Source: Notamacropus eugenii
Taxonomy: Eukaryota; Chordata; Mammalia; Diprotodontia; Macropodidae
NCBI RefSeq assembly: GCF_028372415.1
Contig: NC_092876.1
Coordinates: 56,597,256-56,661,255, forward strand
Reading direction: 5' to 3'
Length of the DNA stretch: 64,000 bases
A model generated the notes under the pieces. That model searched no databases. It was not told where the DNA came from and was given only the letters and a program-made list of their open reading frames with translations. This document shows positions 1 to 13,653 of the stretch, piece by piece. How positions within the stretch are numbered: position 1 is the stretch's first letter; every line of letters starts with the position of its first letter. A program made the translations under genes and the position numbers.

Positions 1-29
1 ATTTCTAAGACAGCCCGTTCCTCTTTTGG

Positions 30-250
30 ACAGCTCCTATCATTAGAAAGCATTTCCTGACATCCTGGGGTAGGCTAGCAAATATTTACCAACTAGCTCT
101 ATGGATAAAAAAAAGAAAAAAAAAGTGCGATAGATATACTTTAAATGTAATCTTCATCATTAACGGGTTCTCCATCACTTTAGCCTAGACAAGCAACAAA
201 ACAATAAATCAAGCCCTGATTTGTCATGTTTACCAGTGTCCTAGGTGTAA
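30..250 (-). repeat. Dispersed 260-bp repeat, copy A
   Basis: Contains AATAAATCAAGCCCTGATTT, the reverse complement of the core shared with 4280-4545 and 15130-15345. The family is not named here. Confidence 0.65.
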
Positions 251-674
251 ACACCCACACAGATAATTTAATAGTTGGTTCACTGGGGCAAGTTTAAGCC
301 AGCTCCAGCACAGTCCTCAGCAGTATCTAACCTGCAAGAGCCTCTTTGGAACTTCCCTGTCTTAGTCCTGCTTCTGTCCTCTGGGACCCTCTTCCACCTG
401 TGGACCTTTCAAAGACTTGAACCCAGCCGTCATGTACCCTTTGAGTCTTCTCTGCTTCACACTGAACCTTCTTAGTTCCTACAACTGATCCTCATTGGAT
501 GTGGACTTCAAGGCCCTTCGCCCTCATGGGCTCTCTCATTTGGACACTTCCACCTCACAATGTTCTCACAATATGATGGCCACAGTGAACAAAGTCCTCC
601 AGGTTTTGTCTGAGCAGGACAGAGAACAGAGAGGCTCTCCCTTTTCTATTTATTCCTGAGAGTTAAATCATAGT

Positions 675-840
675 CTCTCTCCCTCCTTATCTCCCTCCTT
701 CTTCACCCTCTCTATTCATCTGTCTCTATCTATCTCTCTCCTCTTCCTCCTCCCACTCCTTCTACCTTTCTCTTTCTTTTTTCCTTCTCTCCTTCCCTTC
801 CTCTTTCTCTTTCTCCCTTCCTTTTTATAACTTTCTCCCC
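675..840 (+). repeat. Polypyrimidine tract
   Basis: Almost pure C/T on this strand, with CTCTCTCC, TATC and CTTCC runs. Such tracts can form triplexes; no function is seen. Confidence 0.85.
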
Positions 841-844
841 TGTT

Positions 845-1650
845 GTTGAGGTTTCATGATGTGTTGTGGTGGAACCATCTCAAAGAATTCAGAATCAGAC
901 CGCCTCTAAACCAAGTATAGGCATTTAGTGAGATTGATGCCTCTCATGAAGTGGGCTAAGTTCCAAGAGGAACCAGCAACTTCAGAATAAGCAAAATGGA
1001 TTTTTATAGGGTAAAGATGCAATTCTGTAACAGAAATTATAAATATTAAAAAGGCAGGAGGGGGTTGTTAAGGAATCGGGTAATAGGGGACGGATCTCAG
1101 CCATCGTGAAATTGCATATGCAATAGCCCAGAATGCATACAGATAAACACATTTTGGGGGGTATGTATGTAGGATAATGATATTATAATAAGCCTGTATA
1201 TGTCATAAATTCACTCAAAGTCAGTTTTTTTACTCTTACTGCATGGGCGCCTACTTAGGGAAAGTCCCTTCTATTGTTTTAGGGGTCCACATCTTGCTTG
1301 GGCATCCTGGTGGTGCTGCTTTCTGATTGGCTGAGTATTGTGGTCTTGTCTCAGACTAGATGGATGTAGTTATGGTTGAGAGACACATCTGCTGTTTCTG
1401 TGGAAAATATGAAGACTGGGTCTGGGGGCAGTGTTTACCTAGAAGCTGGGATCCAATTGCACAGACGTGCTCCCTGTTTCTGTGAGAAATATGAGTTCAG
1501 GGACACACCTGCTGCTCTTGTGAGCAGTGAGGTATATACAAAGAAGTTAGGGTATTGAGTGAGAAGGGGGTGAGTGGCTAGGTAGGGGCAGTGGCCAGCT
1601 GTTCAGTGGGGTCCATAAGAAAGTTAGAATATTGGAGGCAGTTCTATTAG
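845..1650 (+). repeat. LTR-like repeat
   Basis: Non-coding stretch whose first part (AGTGGGCTAAGTTCCAAGAG, then AGCAACTT and TTTTTATAGGG) parallels a block at 45630-45710. The arrangement resembles a solo LTR of an old endogenous retrovirus, but no clear ends or target-site duplication were found. Confidence 0.35.
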
Positions 1651-1681
1651 GATTCCACCACTTCCTTCCTATTTATTGCTT

Positions 1682-1740
1682 TCTTTCCATCCATCCATCC
1701 ATCCGTCCATCCTTCCTTCCTTCTTTCTTTCTTTCCTCTT
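1682..1740 (+). repeat. CCAT/CTTT simple repeat
   Basis: Runs of CCATCCATCCAT then TTCCTTCC and TTTCTTTC follow one another. Confidence 0.85.
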
Positions 1741-1949
1741 TCTCTTGATAGATTCAGAGGTGGTTCCTTTCTTCTGGGTTGCCTTTCTACATTCAATAAT
1801 CTTTTCTGGAGTGAATAACTCTAATACTAGTGGTTCATCAATAACAGTCTCTACTTGCGTCACATTGGAAATTCTGGATACAGCTTGTTAAAGATTTAAG
1901 CCAGTTTGGAGCAGTAGCCAACCTTTCTTAGTTTAGAACTGCACCAGGC

Positions 1950-2205
1950 TGCCCTGGTCGGGGCAGCTCTTTCATGGTTGCTCTTGCTCAGTCCTTTCAC
2001 TTTGTGACCCCATTTGGGGCTTTCTTGGCAGAGACACTGGAGTGGTTTGTCGTTTCCTTCTCCAGCTCATTTGACAGAGGAGGAAACTGAGGCAAACAGG
2101 GTGAAGTGACTTGTCCAGGGTCACACAGCTAGTAAATGTCTGAGGCCAGATTTGAACTCTGGAAGATGAGTCTTCCTGACTTCAGGCCTGGCACTGCCTA
2201 GCTGA
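1950..2205 (-). mobile_element. tRNA-headed CORE SINE
   Basis: Reverse copy ending CACTGCCTAGCTG, with TTTTCTTGGCA-type GGGGCTTTCTTGGCAGAGAC, GAGGAAACTGAGGCAAACAG and GGGTCACACAGCTAGTAAAT. Lies just upstream of PADI4 exon 5. Confidence 0.85.
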
Positions 2206-2301
2206 CTTTGTCATGATTATTAAAGATGTCTCACTTTCAGAAATACTGCTCTGTGGTTCCTGGTACTAACATAGCTCTGTGTGTCCCTTTGTTGTCTGCA
2301 G

Positions 2302-2419
2302 AGAAATTGGATGTGGGGCCCCAATGGACAAGGTGCCATCCTGCTTGTGAACTGTGACAAGGATAGTCCCAAGTCTTCCACAGTGGATGCTGAGCTGGAG
2401 AAGGTGACGAGCTGCAAAG
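2302..2419 (+). CDS. PADI4: PADI4 exon 5
   Basis: Reads [20 protein letters not shown], the start of the PAD calcium-binding middle domain. The Asn, Asp and Asp of VNCDKD match Ca ligands 153, 155 and 157, and a later Asp matches 165. The acceptor is CTGCAG and the donor is G|GTAAAA; the exon ends in phase 1. Confidence 0.9.
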
Positions 2420-5400
2420 GTAAAAGACTGGTTTAGGATCCTGCTCTTGGGCCAAACCTGGGGGTGGAAATCATTTGAAAGGGAGAGTGTGCCTAGACCA
2501 GGTGCTTCCACAGTCATTTGGCCTTCTTGAATCACAAGATGACAGAGCTGGAAAGGCCTTTAGAACACAGAATGTCAGGGCTGGGAAGCGCCTTAGAACA
2601 AAGACTATCTGAACCATACTAACATCCTGAGAGGTCAGTAGTGTAGGTATCATAATTCTTATTTCAAAAATGAGAAAACTAATGATCAGAAGAGATGAAG
2701 AGTCTCTCTTAAAGTCAGAACTGGCACAGGAGAGAGCTGGGATGAGAACCCAGGTCCTCTGGCTCCTAGTCCTGCACTTTTGACACTACACTAACAGTGA
2801 AATTACTCTCATCAGAGACCCCACATCAACATCCTTTTTTCTAGGTGGCACAAAGGATACAGCTCATGGCCTGCAGTTAGGAAGATCTGTGTTTGAATCT
2901 GGCATCAGAGACTAACTAGCTGTGTGACCCTGGGCAAGTCACTTATTCTACCTGCCTCAGTTTCCTCAATTGTAAAATGAGGATAATAATAGCACTTACC
3001 TTGCATAGTTAAGAGGAACAAATAAGAGAATATATTTTTAAGTACTGACCAGGGTCTGGTACATAGTAGGCACTTAAGAAATCATTGGTTTTTTTCTCCT
3101 CCCTTCCTTACAGATCTGAAAGACATGTCCCTCATGATTCTGAGCACACAAACCCCAAAGAATTTTTTTGCCCAGTACGAGCTAATCCTACACGTTTCCA
3201 AATTTGAGATGGATAAAGTGAGAGTCTTTCAAGCTGATCGTGAGTATGCCCATGATGATTGGCTACCATCTAGAGTGTCTCTGTTGGTTAACATCCAATG
3301 ATATTTTCAATAATTTGTCAATAAGTCAAGTCTTTCAGCTTGGCTCAATCTCCTCAGAAACAAGTCATGACCCATTTCTAGGTTGGAATGTCTTCCCCGG
3401 GGGTATTGAGGGAGAAGATTCAGTAGGGTGTGGGTTGGTGAAAACAGAGCTTACCAAAGATCAGCGATAGCTAGAAGAGTAGCACGACCTCTGAAAATCA
3501 GACAGACAGACAGGCAGCTAGGTGGTTCAATGGATAAAGCAAGGAACTTGGAAGCAGGAAGGCCTGAGTTTGAATCCTGCGTTAGCCATTTATTAACTGT
3601 GTGACCCTGGGCAAATCACTTGACATCTCTGGGCCTCAGTTTCCTCATCTGTAAATATTAGCACCTATCTCAGAGGGTTATCTTGAGCATCAAATGAGTT
3701 AAAATTATGTAAAGTGCTTTATAAACATTAAAACACTTTATAAATGCTAGCTATTGTTATTATTAGAAAGATGGATGGATCATCCTTGTAAATAAATTCC
3801 CCCACGGTGACAGTGGGTCCACTTCCTTATTGTTTGTTGGGGAGGAATGCCTGTATGCAGGAAGAAAAAATACTTAAAATTAAAAGTAGGAAAGGGATCA
3901 TAGATTAAGAGGTAGAAGATGACCTTGAAGGCCATCAAGTCTAAATCCCTCCTTTTTTCAGATGAGGAAACTGAGTCCCAGAGAGGTAAAGTAATTTGTC
4001 CAGAGTCACATGTGTACTAAGTGTCTAAGACAGGATTTGAACTCAGATCTTCCTGCCTCTGAGCCTAGGTCTCTCGTTTGGTCTGTTCTCTAACTAAGAC
4101 CTCAGGCAGCTTACAGAGCAGCTCAATGCATAAGACTTTCCCCAAGGACACATTGAACTTAGAGGATGAAGAAGCCATAGGGAAATCCACCAGGTTTCAC
4201 TTATCTGTTTATAAGATGTGACACTCATGTCACTCTCATGTGCCCCCTAAAGTTAACACACTCAACTCTAGTACAATGAGGCCAGTGGTGTGCTAGCGGC
4301 CAACTGAAAATGGCGCCTAAGAATCAATCATTAAAATTTCAGTGTGAACATTTATACCACGGAAATTGGCAAATACTACAAATCAGGGCTTGATTTATTA
4401 TTATGTTCATTATCTAGGCATAAGAAAGTGATGGAGAAATATGTTAATAATGCATGTATCAAATAATATTTTAATAACTTAAAAGTGTCATGAATACATC
4501 ATTTCACCCTAAGACTCAGTTGTTAAACACTCGCCAGCGCATTCCTGAATGAGTCAATTTGAGAACCCCCAGCCCAAAACCTACTTTATCTCCGCCTTTA
4601 TAAGCTACTTACAGACAAGCTCAGAGTAGGAGGAGCAAGTATCCGCATTAGGGATGCTGGCATCAGCCACTGTCTACCTGCCCTCACAGCTCTGATGTCC
4701 TGCCTTCTTACTGGTGTGACAGCACATGGAACACAGACCTTTTATCTGCCCTCTTCTCTCTCCTAGGGAAGAATCTGTCAACCAACTATAACATGGTCTT
4801 GGGGCCAAAGATGCCATCTCACGTCCTAACGGTGCTTGACGGCCACCAAGAGAACATCTTTTATGTAGAAGGACTCTCTTTCCCTGACGTTAACTTCTCA
4901 GGACTTGTTTCCTTCACTGTCTCGTTGATGGACATCTCTAATCTGGTATGACCTAGAAAGGAGCTCTGGAGTAGATCCCAGCTCAACAGGCTGGGAACAC
5001 TGACACTCTGGGACAGTGGGGCATAGCTGGGGAGAAACACAGCTCAGACACTTAACGAGACTCCTTGGCTTTACTCTCCCTTCATGCTTTCTGATGCTGC
5101 TGGAATAATTTTTCTTATAAACAAATCTGTTGATAATATTCCTCTGCTAAAAAAAGAACCAAAAAACTTCAGAGGATCCCAAGAATAGATTCAGAATCCT
5201 TTGTCATACATTGGGGATGGATGCCACCTGATCTTTGCAGTCTTATTTACATATACTTACATATAAACTTCTTGTCCAGTTGTTTTAGTCATGTCCGACT
5301 CTTCAACTCATTTGGGGCTATCTTGGCAAAGATACTGGCGTAGTTTGCCATTTGCTCATTTTACAGATGAGGAAACTGAGGCAAACGGAGACGTGACTTG

Positions 5401-8400
5401 CTCAGAGTCACACAGTTAGAAGGTGTCTGAGGTCAAATTTGAATTCATGTCTTTCTGACTCCAGACCTAGTGCTCCATCCACTGCCCCATGTAGTTGCCC
5501 CACATATATATACACATATATATGACACATATATGTAAATATATATTTACATCATATGAATATAAACATTACGTATATAACATGTACATATAAAACACTC
5601 ATATTTATATATTTTACACATCTATCCATCCCTTCACCATGTCCTATATTCTCTCACCTCTGTGCCAGCTCAAGCTGGTCCAGAGACAAAATGCCTACTC
5701 ACCTTCTTCACCTGTTGAATTTCTGCCCATCCAGTAAAGCCCAGCTTAGACACTGCCTTCCCCAGGAAGCCCTCTGTGATCTCCCCATCTGCAGCAACCT
5801 TCTCCCTCAGACTTTGCTTTCAACATCTCTAACTCAGTTTTCAGGCCAGATTGTGCTTATGGTATCTGTGTTTATACCTCGTCTACCTAAGACTATGATC
5901 TCCAAGAGAGCTGGGATCACGCCACATCTAAGCTTTGCATCTCTCTTAGCGCCCAGTGTAGTGCTCTGCACAGGTAGGAATTAAATGAATATATGCTGAA
6001 TGAATAAATGGAACTGGAGATTACAGATACGGCTGATCTGCCTGGGCCTTCATCAAATGAAGGAAGGTCTGAGCGACCCTCCACTTATCTGGTGTGGAGG
6101 TGGCAAAGAGTTCTCCATGTCTTTTCCTTTTCCCTCTTGCAGCCTGTCCCAAAGGCTCTGCTTTTCCAGGACACTGTGGTTTTCCGTGTGGCTCCCTGGA
6201 TCATGACTCCAAACACTCAGGCTCCCCAAGAGGTGTATGTATGCAGGTGAGAGAGATGCTGTCCCACAGTGAGAGTTGGGAAGGGTGCACGCCCCAGACC
6301 TTGGAGGGCTGTTGTAATCACTGTCCCCACTGCTCAGAGCTTTTCAGGATATCTCTTCCCTTCACCCAGGATCCAAATAAAAGACTATCATAATGATCTG
6401 CCACTTCAATAACTTACAACCCAAAGAGAGACCCATCAATCAATGCCCACAGCTCCAATCTTGTGCCTCTGAGGAGGGGAAACGGAGGGAAGGAGACTGG
6501 GAGGGAGAAAAGGACACTGGATGGCAGATGAAGATACTATTAGATTTCAAGTTTAGACATTAGAAGGGACCTTTGAATATAGACTATTAAAATATAGAAA
6601 ATTAGAGCTAGGAGGCACCCTAGGACACAGAACGTAAGAGGTGAGAGGAATCTTAGAATACAGAATATAAGAGGTGAGGGGAAAAAATCAGTACTGGGAA
6701 GGGCCGTGGATCAGAGACCGTCAGAACTGGAAGAGATGGTAGAACATAGAATGTTAGAGTATGGAATGACTTTAGGACCTAGAATGACATTGCTGGAAGG
6801 GACCAAGAATCATAGATTTAGAACAATAAGGAACCTTAAAGGTCATCTTGTCTAACTCCCCTCATTTTATAGAGTATGAGGTGCAGAGTAGAAAATGATT
6901 TGCCCAAGGTCTCAGAAGGAAGTGGCAGACCTGGAATTCGAACTCAGATCCTTTGATTCCAAACCTAGAGCTGTTTTCCTACCATCTTCTCCTGGAACCT
7001 CAGAACATCTAATGTCAGAGACAAAAGGAATATTGGAGACCATACAATCCAATTCATTCATTTTACAGAGAAGGAAACTGAAGTCATGGTGGTAGAATCA
7101 GGATTGTGACCCCCAACAGCTGTGATTCTAAATCTGAAGGTTCTCATCAGCCCTGGGTACTGTTTCTCAGTCAGGGTCAGCAGGAAGCTATGGCCAACTC
7201 TCCTACTGAGAGTTTCTTGTATAGAGAGAGGGGATCAAATCTAGTCTTGTGTTCTTTGGACTTCTCTCTTTGCCCCCTTTCTGATGTGTGCTGAGATACA
7301 AGTAATGGGGTCTGTTCATGGTACTGTCAATATCTATGTCTCCTCTTGGAAGTATGATACAGGAGAAGGCAGAGATATGTAGTGGAAATAATTGATATAA
7401 CAATTTAAGGTAATACCAATATTATCTCACCTGATTCCCACAATAACCCTGAGAGGTAGGTGCTATTATTACCTCCATTTTACAGATGAGGAAACTGACT
7501 TACAAGAAGGGTTTGCTCAGAGTCACACAGCTCATAAGAGTCTGGTGCAGGATTTGACCCCAAGTCCAACTTCCTATCCACTGAATCACCTAGAAGTTTA
7601 ACTAGAAAGAACAAAGGACTCAGAGTCAGATAATCTGGGTTTTAGATCTAGATCTGCCATTTTTCTCTGTGTGACCCTGAACAGGTCCTTTTCCTTCTCC
7701 CAGCCTCAGTTTACTTATCTGTAGCATAAGGGGATTGGAATAAATAGACCCTAAGGTCCTTCTCATCCCTGATAGTTTGTGTTCTAAGGGTTTTTCCATC
7801 TCTGGTATTCCTAACTCTAACATCTTATGTTCAAAGTTTCCTTCCAGCTCTGAGATTCTGTCTTGAGGCCCCTGACAGTTATAACAGTCTATATTCCAGG
7901 GCCATTTCTATTGATATTCTTTGTCCCAAAGCCCCTTTCAGTCCTGACATCCTATGTTTCAAGGTTAATCATTGCCCTGCCAGCTCTGACATTCCACATT
8001 CTAAGGCCATCTCTTATTCTGACTTTCCACGTTCTAAGAGTCTGGCTATCTGTATTCTAAAATACCTCCCAGTCCTCATGTTCCATATTTTAAAATCTCT
8101 TTGTTCTAAGGTCCTTCTAGCTTTGACAGTATATATTCTGAGGCCCCTCTCAGATTTGATTTTCTGTTCCAAGTTTCCATATACCAAGATTGGACTAGAC
8201 CCTCTGCCTCCTTCCTCCTCCTCAGGTTTGCTGAGGGCTCCCCAAGACTGGCTGATCTGAGTTACTCTAGGACATGTCTTGAGATGGGAGTCTATGTTTT
8301 CAAACAGAGAATGAGGAAGAAGAGGGATGTCACCTGTCTTCTTTTCCTACTCTGCCATGGAGCATATTTGCCTTTAAGATGGCATTTCTCACCTTGAGGC

Positions 8401-11400
8401 CCTTGGACTCCTGGTGGCACTGAAGGAACAGGACAATCCAAGTCACTGATGTGTCCAGTTCCCAAAGTCCCTTGGGACAAGTGGTTCTTTCTTGGTCTTT
8501 CCAGGATTTATGATAATGAGAACTTTGTGGAATCTGTCACTGCTCTGGTGAAGAAGGCCAAATGCAAGCTGACCATTTGTCCTGAAGAAGAAAACCGGGA
8601 TGACATATGGATGCAGGTGACACTAGCTGGTCTACAGTTGGGTAGACTGTGCCTGTACCTGTGGCCTGACTTCTCTAGGGTGCAAGCCCAAGGGGACTCA
8701 GAAAGAAAGTGAGGGTGCTCAGTGTGACTCCTAGAACTCTGAAAACAATTGTCCTCTCTGCAGTATGGCAGAGTTGGGTACAGTAAGGGAGTGGGGATGC
8801 TCAGTGTGACTCCCACACTCGAGAAACTCTGAAAACAATTGTCCTCCCTGCAGTATGGTGGGGTTAGATACATGATGTTACTGTTACTACCAAAGGGCAG
8901 CTCTTACATTTATGTCAATTATCCTTCTGTTCCTTATAGGATGAAATAGAGTTTGGTTATATCCAAGCCCCTCACAAGATATTTCCTGTTGTCTTTGACT
9001 CACCCCGAAACAGAGGACTGAAAGATTTCCCTATCAAAACTATTCTGGTATGTTGCTTTTCAGTCATGCCTGACTCTTTGTGAAACCATATGGGGTTTTC
9101 TTGGCAAAGACACTGGAGTGGTTTGCCCTTTCCTTCTCTAGATGAGGAAACTAGAGTGAAGTGACTTGCCCAAGGTCACCCAGCTAATAAGTATCTGAGG
9201 CTAGATCTGAACTCAGGAAGAAGAGTCTTCCTGACCACCTACTGATGAATTAATTAGATTCTGAGCAGAGACCTTGTTCTTTTGGGGTCTATTCCTATTT
9301 GAGTGTCTAGAGGTAGGGTATAGATATAGATATAGGGTATAGGTCTAGAGGTAGGATATAGATATAGGGGGAAGAGCTTACAGTCTTTATTGAATGGATA
9401 GATGGATAAGTGAATAATGGGTGGGTGGGTGGATGAATTTGGAGTCAAGAGACCTAGGCTTGTATCCTACCTCTGAAACTTACTAGATGTGTGATCCTAG
9501 GTGGAATTCTTAGCTTCTCCAAGACTCAGTGTCCTCATCCCTAAAATGAGCATAATTTTCAGGCATGACCTTCCTCTCTTTTTATAGAAAAAGGCACATA
9601 AATCTTAAAGGGCTACAAAAAACGGGAATTATTACATTCCCAAGTAGAGAATGGCTACCAGGTGACAAAGATCTCAGTTCCCTGTAGGTGAAAGTTTGGG
9701 TTGGTTAATGACAATTTTTACTTTGAAAGATCTTTGACTTCATCAGCTTGCACCCTCCACTCATTGACAAAGATAACAATCACTCCGTTTCACACACTGC
9801 AGTTCGATGGAGTGGAGTCAGGAATCCTAAAATCAAGGGACCTCTTTTCAAATACTGCCATTTACTAGCTATGGGATGCTAGGCAAGTCACTGAACACCT
9901 CTGTGCCTCACTTTCCTCATCTGTAAAATGGTTACACCAACATTTGTGCTTTTTAGAAAGGCATCATGGTGGAATGATCACAGTTCTGGCAAGATCAAGG
10001 TTCAAATCTTGTCTCCACTTCTCACTGTGTTGGAAAGTCACACCATCTAAGTCTCAGTTTCCTCTTTTGTAAAATGGGGATAGCAATACTTGTATTCCCT
10101 AAAAGGTCAGCATTATATAGTAGTGAGGATATTGGCCTTGGCATCTGAAAAACCTGAGTTCAAAACTTGTCTCAAGCACTTGTTGATTATTGGGCAAGTC
10201 AGTTAACCTCTCTGGGCCTCATTTCCTTCATCTGTAAAATGGGGATAATAGTAGCATATGAGGTTGTGGTGAGTTCTCCAAAAGGTAGCACATGCAGTCA
10301 ATAACACACCACTAAAAAAAGAGGATGAGTCACTCTTGTGGAAGAGTCATTTCTATGGCCAGGATGGAAAAATGTGTACTCTGGTGGCCAACGTCCTGGC
10401 CATGAGCTCCTCTGCACAAGAGGAAGATGGTCCTGAGGTGGCATGCACAGCCAACCAATCAATCCAATATTATATGTCATATAATATTATATGTCATGTA
10501 TACATAAATGTATATTACATGATAATATAGTATATATCCTATATATTATATAATATTCTATACTGTATATACATGTATACGCGTGTATGTGTGATATAGT
10601 AAATGTGATGTATACTATGTATCATCTAATATTCTATATCACATATACATATGTACACATATGTTGTGTGATATGTGATGGTATATATGTGTTGTGATGT
10701 GTGCTAGTATATATGATATATATGATATTTCATGTATGATGTGTGTGATTTGTGTCATATGCTTATATGTATCATATATTATATCTATTTCATATATTAT
10801 ATATATAGGGCACATTCACTCATACATATATGGGGCATGTAGCATAGCATATACAGGATATATATTACATATCCTGTATGTTATATGTTATATATCTCAC
10901 ATATACAGATGCATATATGTATATGTGAGAAACATACAGGGTAAATTCAAGGCAGCCTTTGAGGGGGACACATTATTAGCTCCAAGATTTTGTTACCAGT
11001 CAGGCTCTGCTGGAGGGTGAACTCCTTGGCATAACCTTCCAGAACGCAGCCCAGCTCTGCACCGTGAGATGGTTGTTTATTGTTATTTTTATCATCATTG
11101 CTGGCACCATTACTATTACTGCCATAATCCTCCTTGGCATGTTCACAGCTCTTTATTTTTCCCAGCACCTTCCTAATCCCAGTTCATTATGTACTCATCC
11201 CAATGCCCCTGAGGGATGGAAGGTAGGTTTGTCTGTCTGTCTGTCTACAGGGCCAGTCAGGGGCCCAGCCAGAAGGAAATCCAGGTCTGTGCCCACCAGG
11301 GTGGGCTATAGCATTGCAAAGACCCATTCCTGCCCAAGGATGAGAGCCCCCAACCCTCCAATGGATCATTTTTTGGTAGTGACAACAGAATTGTGCCATT

Positions 11401-13588
11401 AATCTCCTTCCATTGGCTGGAGCCCAGCGGGACAGGAGGGAAGGTGGCTAGCTATGATTCATTCTGATGCACTCTGCCAGGATAATCTAGCAGAGCAGAG
11501 TCTACAACCTCTCCAGAGACCTGGGGTGGGGAAACTTTCTGAAGAGACAAATCCTACAGCCTAACCTTGGCAGTTGCCTTGCTGGAGGAATGCCTTGATC
11601 TACCACAGCTGCTTAGGAAGGGAAGGTCGGAGGATTGAGGGGTTTCCATAAAAGAAACAAACCAGCTAAAAAACGGGGGCAACTCACTCAGGTTGGCTTC
11701 CCATCCCATGTCATAGGCGAGTAGGCACTAATCAACAAAGTGGGATAGGAAATGGAATTTTTTAGCATGGAAAATTCCAGATTGGGGTTCTTCAGAGAAA
11801 TGGCAGAGTGTGGGGTACCAGGCAAGAGGAGAAGACATCTCTGCAACAGAGAGTGACCAGTCTTGAAAAAAAAGAGTCAGGAAGACCCAAAATCAAAGCC
11901 CACCTTTGACACATACTGGCTGCATGAAGCTGAGGAAGGTCATTTAACCTTTCACCCCACCCCTCCCCCCCACTCAATTCCTGGCCTCCATCTTCTGAGC
12001 TATTCCCCCAAGGCCACTATATAAATAGTCCAGTCAAAGGCCATAAGTTTTGGAGAAGGTGCTGACATGCTCTGGCAGAGCGAACTTGCTCCTTTGGAAG
12101 GTCCCTATATCAGTGAAATCTCTGGACCTTTTCCAGACCACCATAGGCAGTCACTGAGACTATGAGAGGAAGAATGTGGAATGTAGGCGATCAGTAGGAT
12201 GTACAGCTTGCTGGGTCTCCTTGCTGAATGAGCGGGGAGGATGGCAGTGATGCCGCTTAAACAATAGTTTACATGAAAATGATCTGGTCCTCTTAATGGA
12301 ATGGGTGTTCAGTGTGAGTCAACAATGTGACCTAGTAGTAAAATAAGTGAGTACGGGGTTACTTCACTCCTTCCCACCCCCCACCTCTCAGGGCCCAGAT
12401 TTTGGTTATGTGACGAGAGAGCCAAGTGAAGATTTGATCACTGGCCTGGACTCCTTTGGGAACCTGGAAGTCAGCCCACCTGTCACAGTCGGAAATAAAA
12501 AGTATCCTCTGGGCAGGATCCTCATCGGCAACAGTAGCTACCCCAGGTGAGGGCACTGGGATGGGCAAAGGGCTATGGCTAGGCTGGGAATTGGCAGGGT
12601 AGGAATCTTCATTCCCCTTATCTTTTTCTTCCCATACAAACAGACACAGAAACACACTTCTTTCCAGGTTTAACATTTGGTATCTAAGATCCTTTTAGCT
12701 CTCAAATTCTCTGTCCCAATACTCCTCCAAACTATCATTCATCAATGACATTCTTCAAGGACATTCAAGGTCTAAAATTCTATGTTCCAAGCTTCCTCCC
12801 ACTCTGACATTCTGTGTTCTAATGTTCTCTCCCAGGTCTGAAATTCTGTGCTCTAAGGACCCTTCCAGCTCTGACATTCTATGTTCTAAGGACTCCTGAC
12901 ATTCTGGGTTCTAAGATCCCTCCTAGTTCTGATATTCTCTGTTCTAAAGTCACTTCTAGCTCTGGCATCCTGTGTTCTAAGACCCTTTTCAGATCCAATT
13001 CACTCTGAATTCTATCCAGTGAGTCATTTGTCACTGCAGGTAGTCAAGAACAAGTCGGCTGCTTGTTTTATTTTCTCAGATCAGTCAGAGGGTTGAAACA
13101 GATGACCTCTGAGATCCTCTGTTTTCACTTTTCTGAGTAACTGATAACCAGAAACGTCTCTGGTCCTTGACTTTTCCATTCTCCAAAATGGCGCTCACCC
13201 CACTGACTTACCTACATTTTCTCTTGGATAGTCACTGACTTTTCTGGTTTCCAGGGAAAACAGCAGAGAGATGCTTAAGGTGCTCCAGGACTTCCTTTTT
13301 GCCCAGAAGGTTCAGGCACCCGTGAAACTCTTCTCCGATTGGTTGTCTGTTGGGCATGTGGATGAATTCCTCAGCTTTGTCCCAGCCCCAGATGGGAAGG
13401 TACAGCCCTGGGAGAGGATGGGGGAAGGGGGCATTGAGGGGGGAGGGGACCTTCCAGGAGTCACAGAATGTTCTGGCATGTGAGTTAGGAGATGTGGGTC
13501 TGACCCTGGCTGCCTGTGTGACCTTGGACAAATCACTTCAGTGCTCTGAGCTCAAATGACTGATCTGTAAATTAGAGATAGTGATACT

Positions 13589-13653
<65 letters not shown>

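Larger units (their letters stand above)
1..2301 (+). other. PADI4 intron 4 (3' part)
   Basis: Holds the dispersed repeat copy A, the pyrimidine tract, the LTR-like piece and a SINE. I looked for PADI exon 4 (an ISL..DI-type segment) on this strand and found none. The stretch 250-670 has no feature I recognise. Confidence 0.7.
9048..12391 (+). other. PADI4 intron 10
   Basis: Contains a partial SINE, three adjacent SINE-core fragments between 9815 and 10270, and the AT/ATG-rich region. The stretch 10930-12390 is unique-looking with no gene seen; its part near 11945-12020 recurs at 13742-13805. Confidence 0.65.

Noticed and set aside
10694-11020. Tyr/Ile/Cys-rich open frame of 108 residues.
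   Set aside because: Translation of the AT/ATG-rich low-complexity tract.
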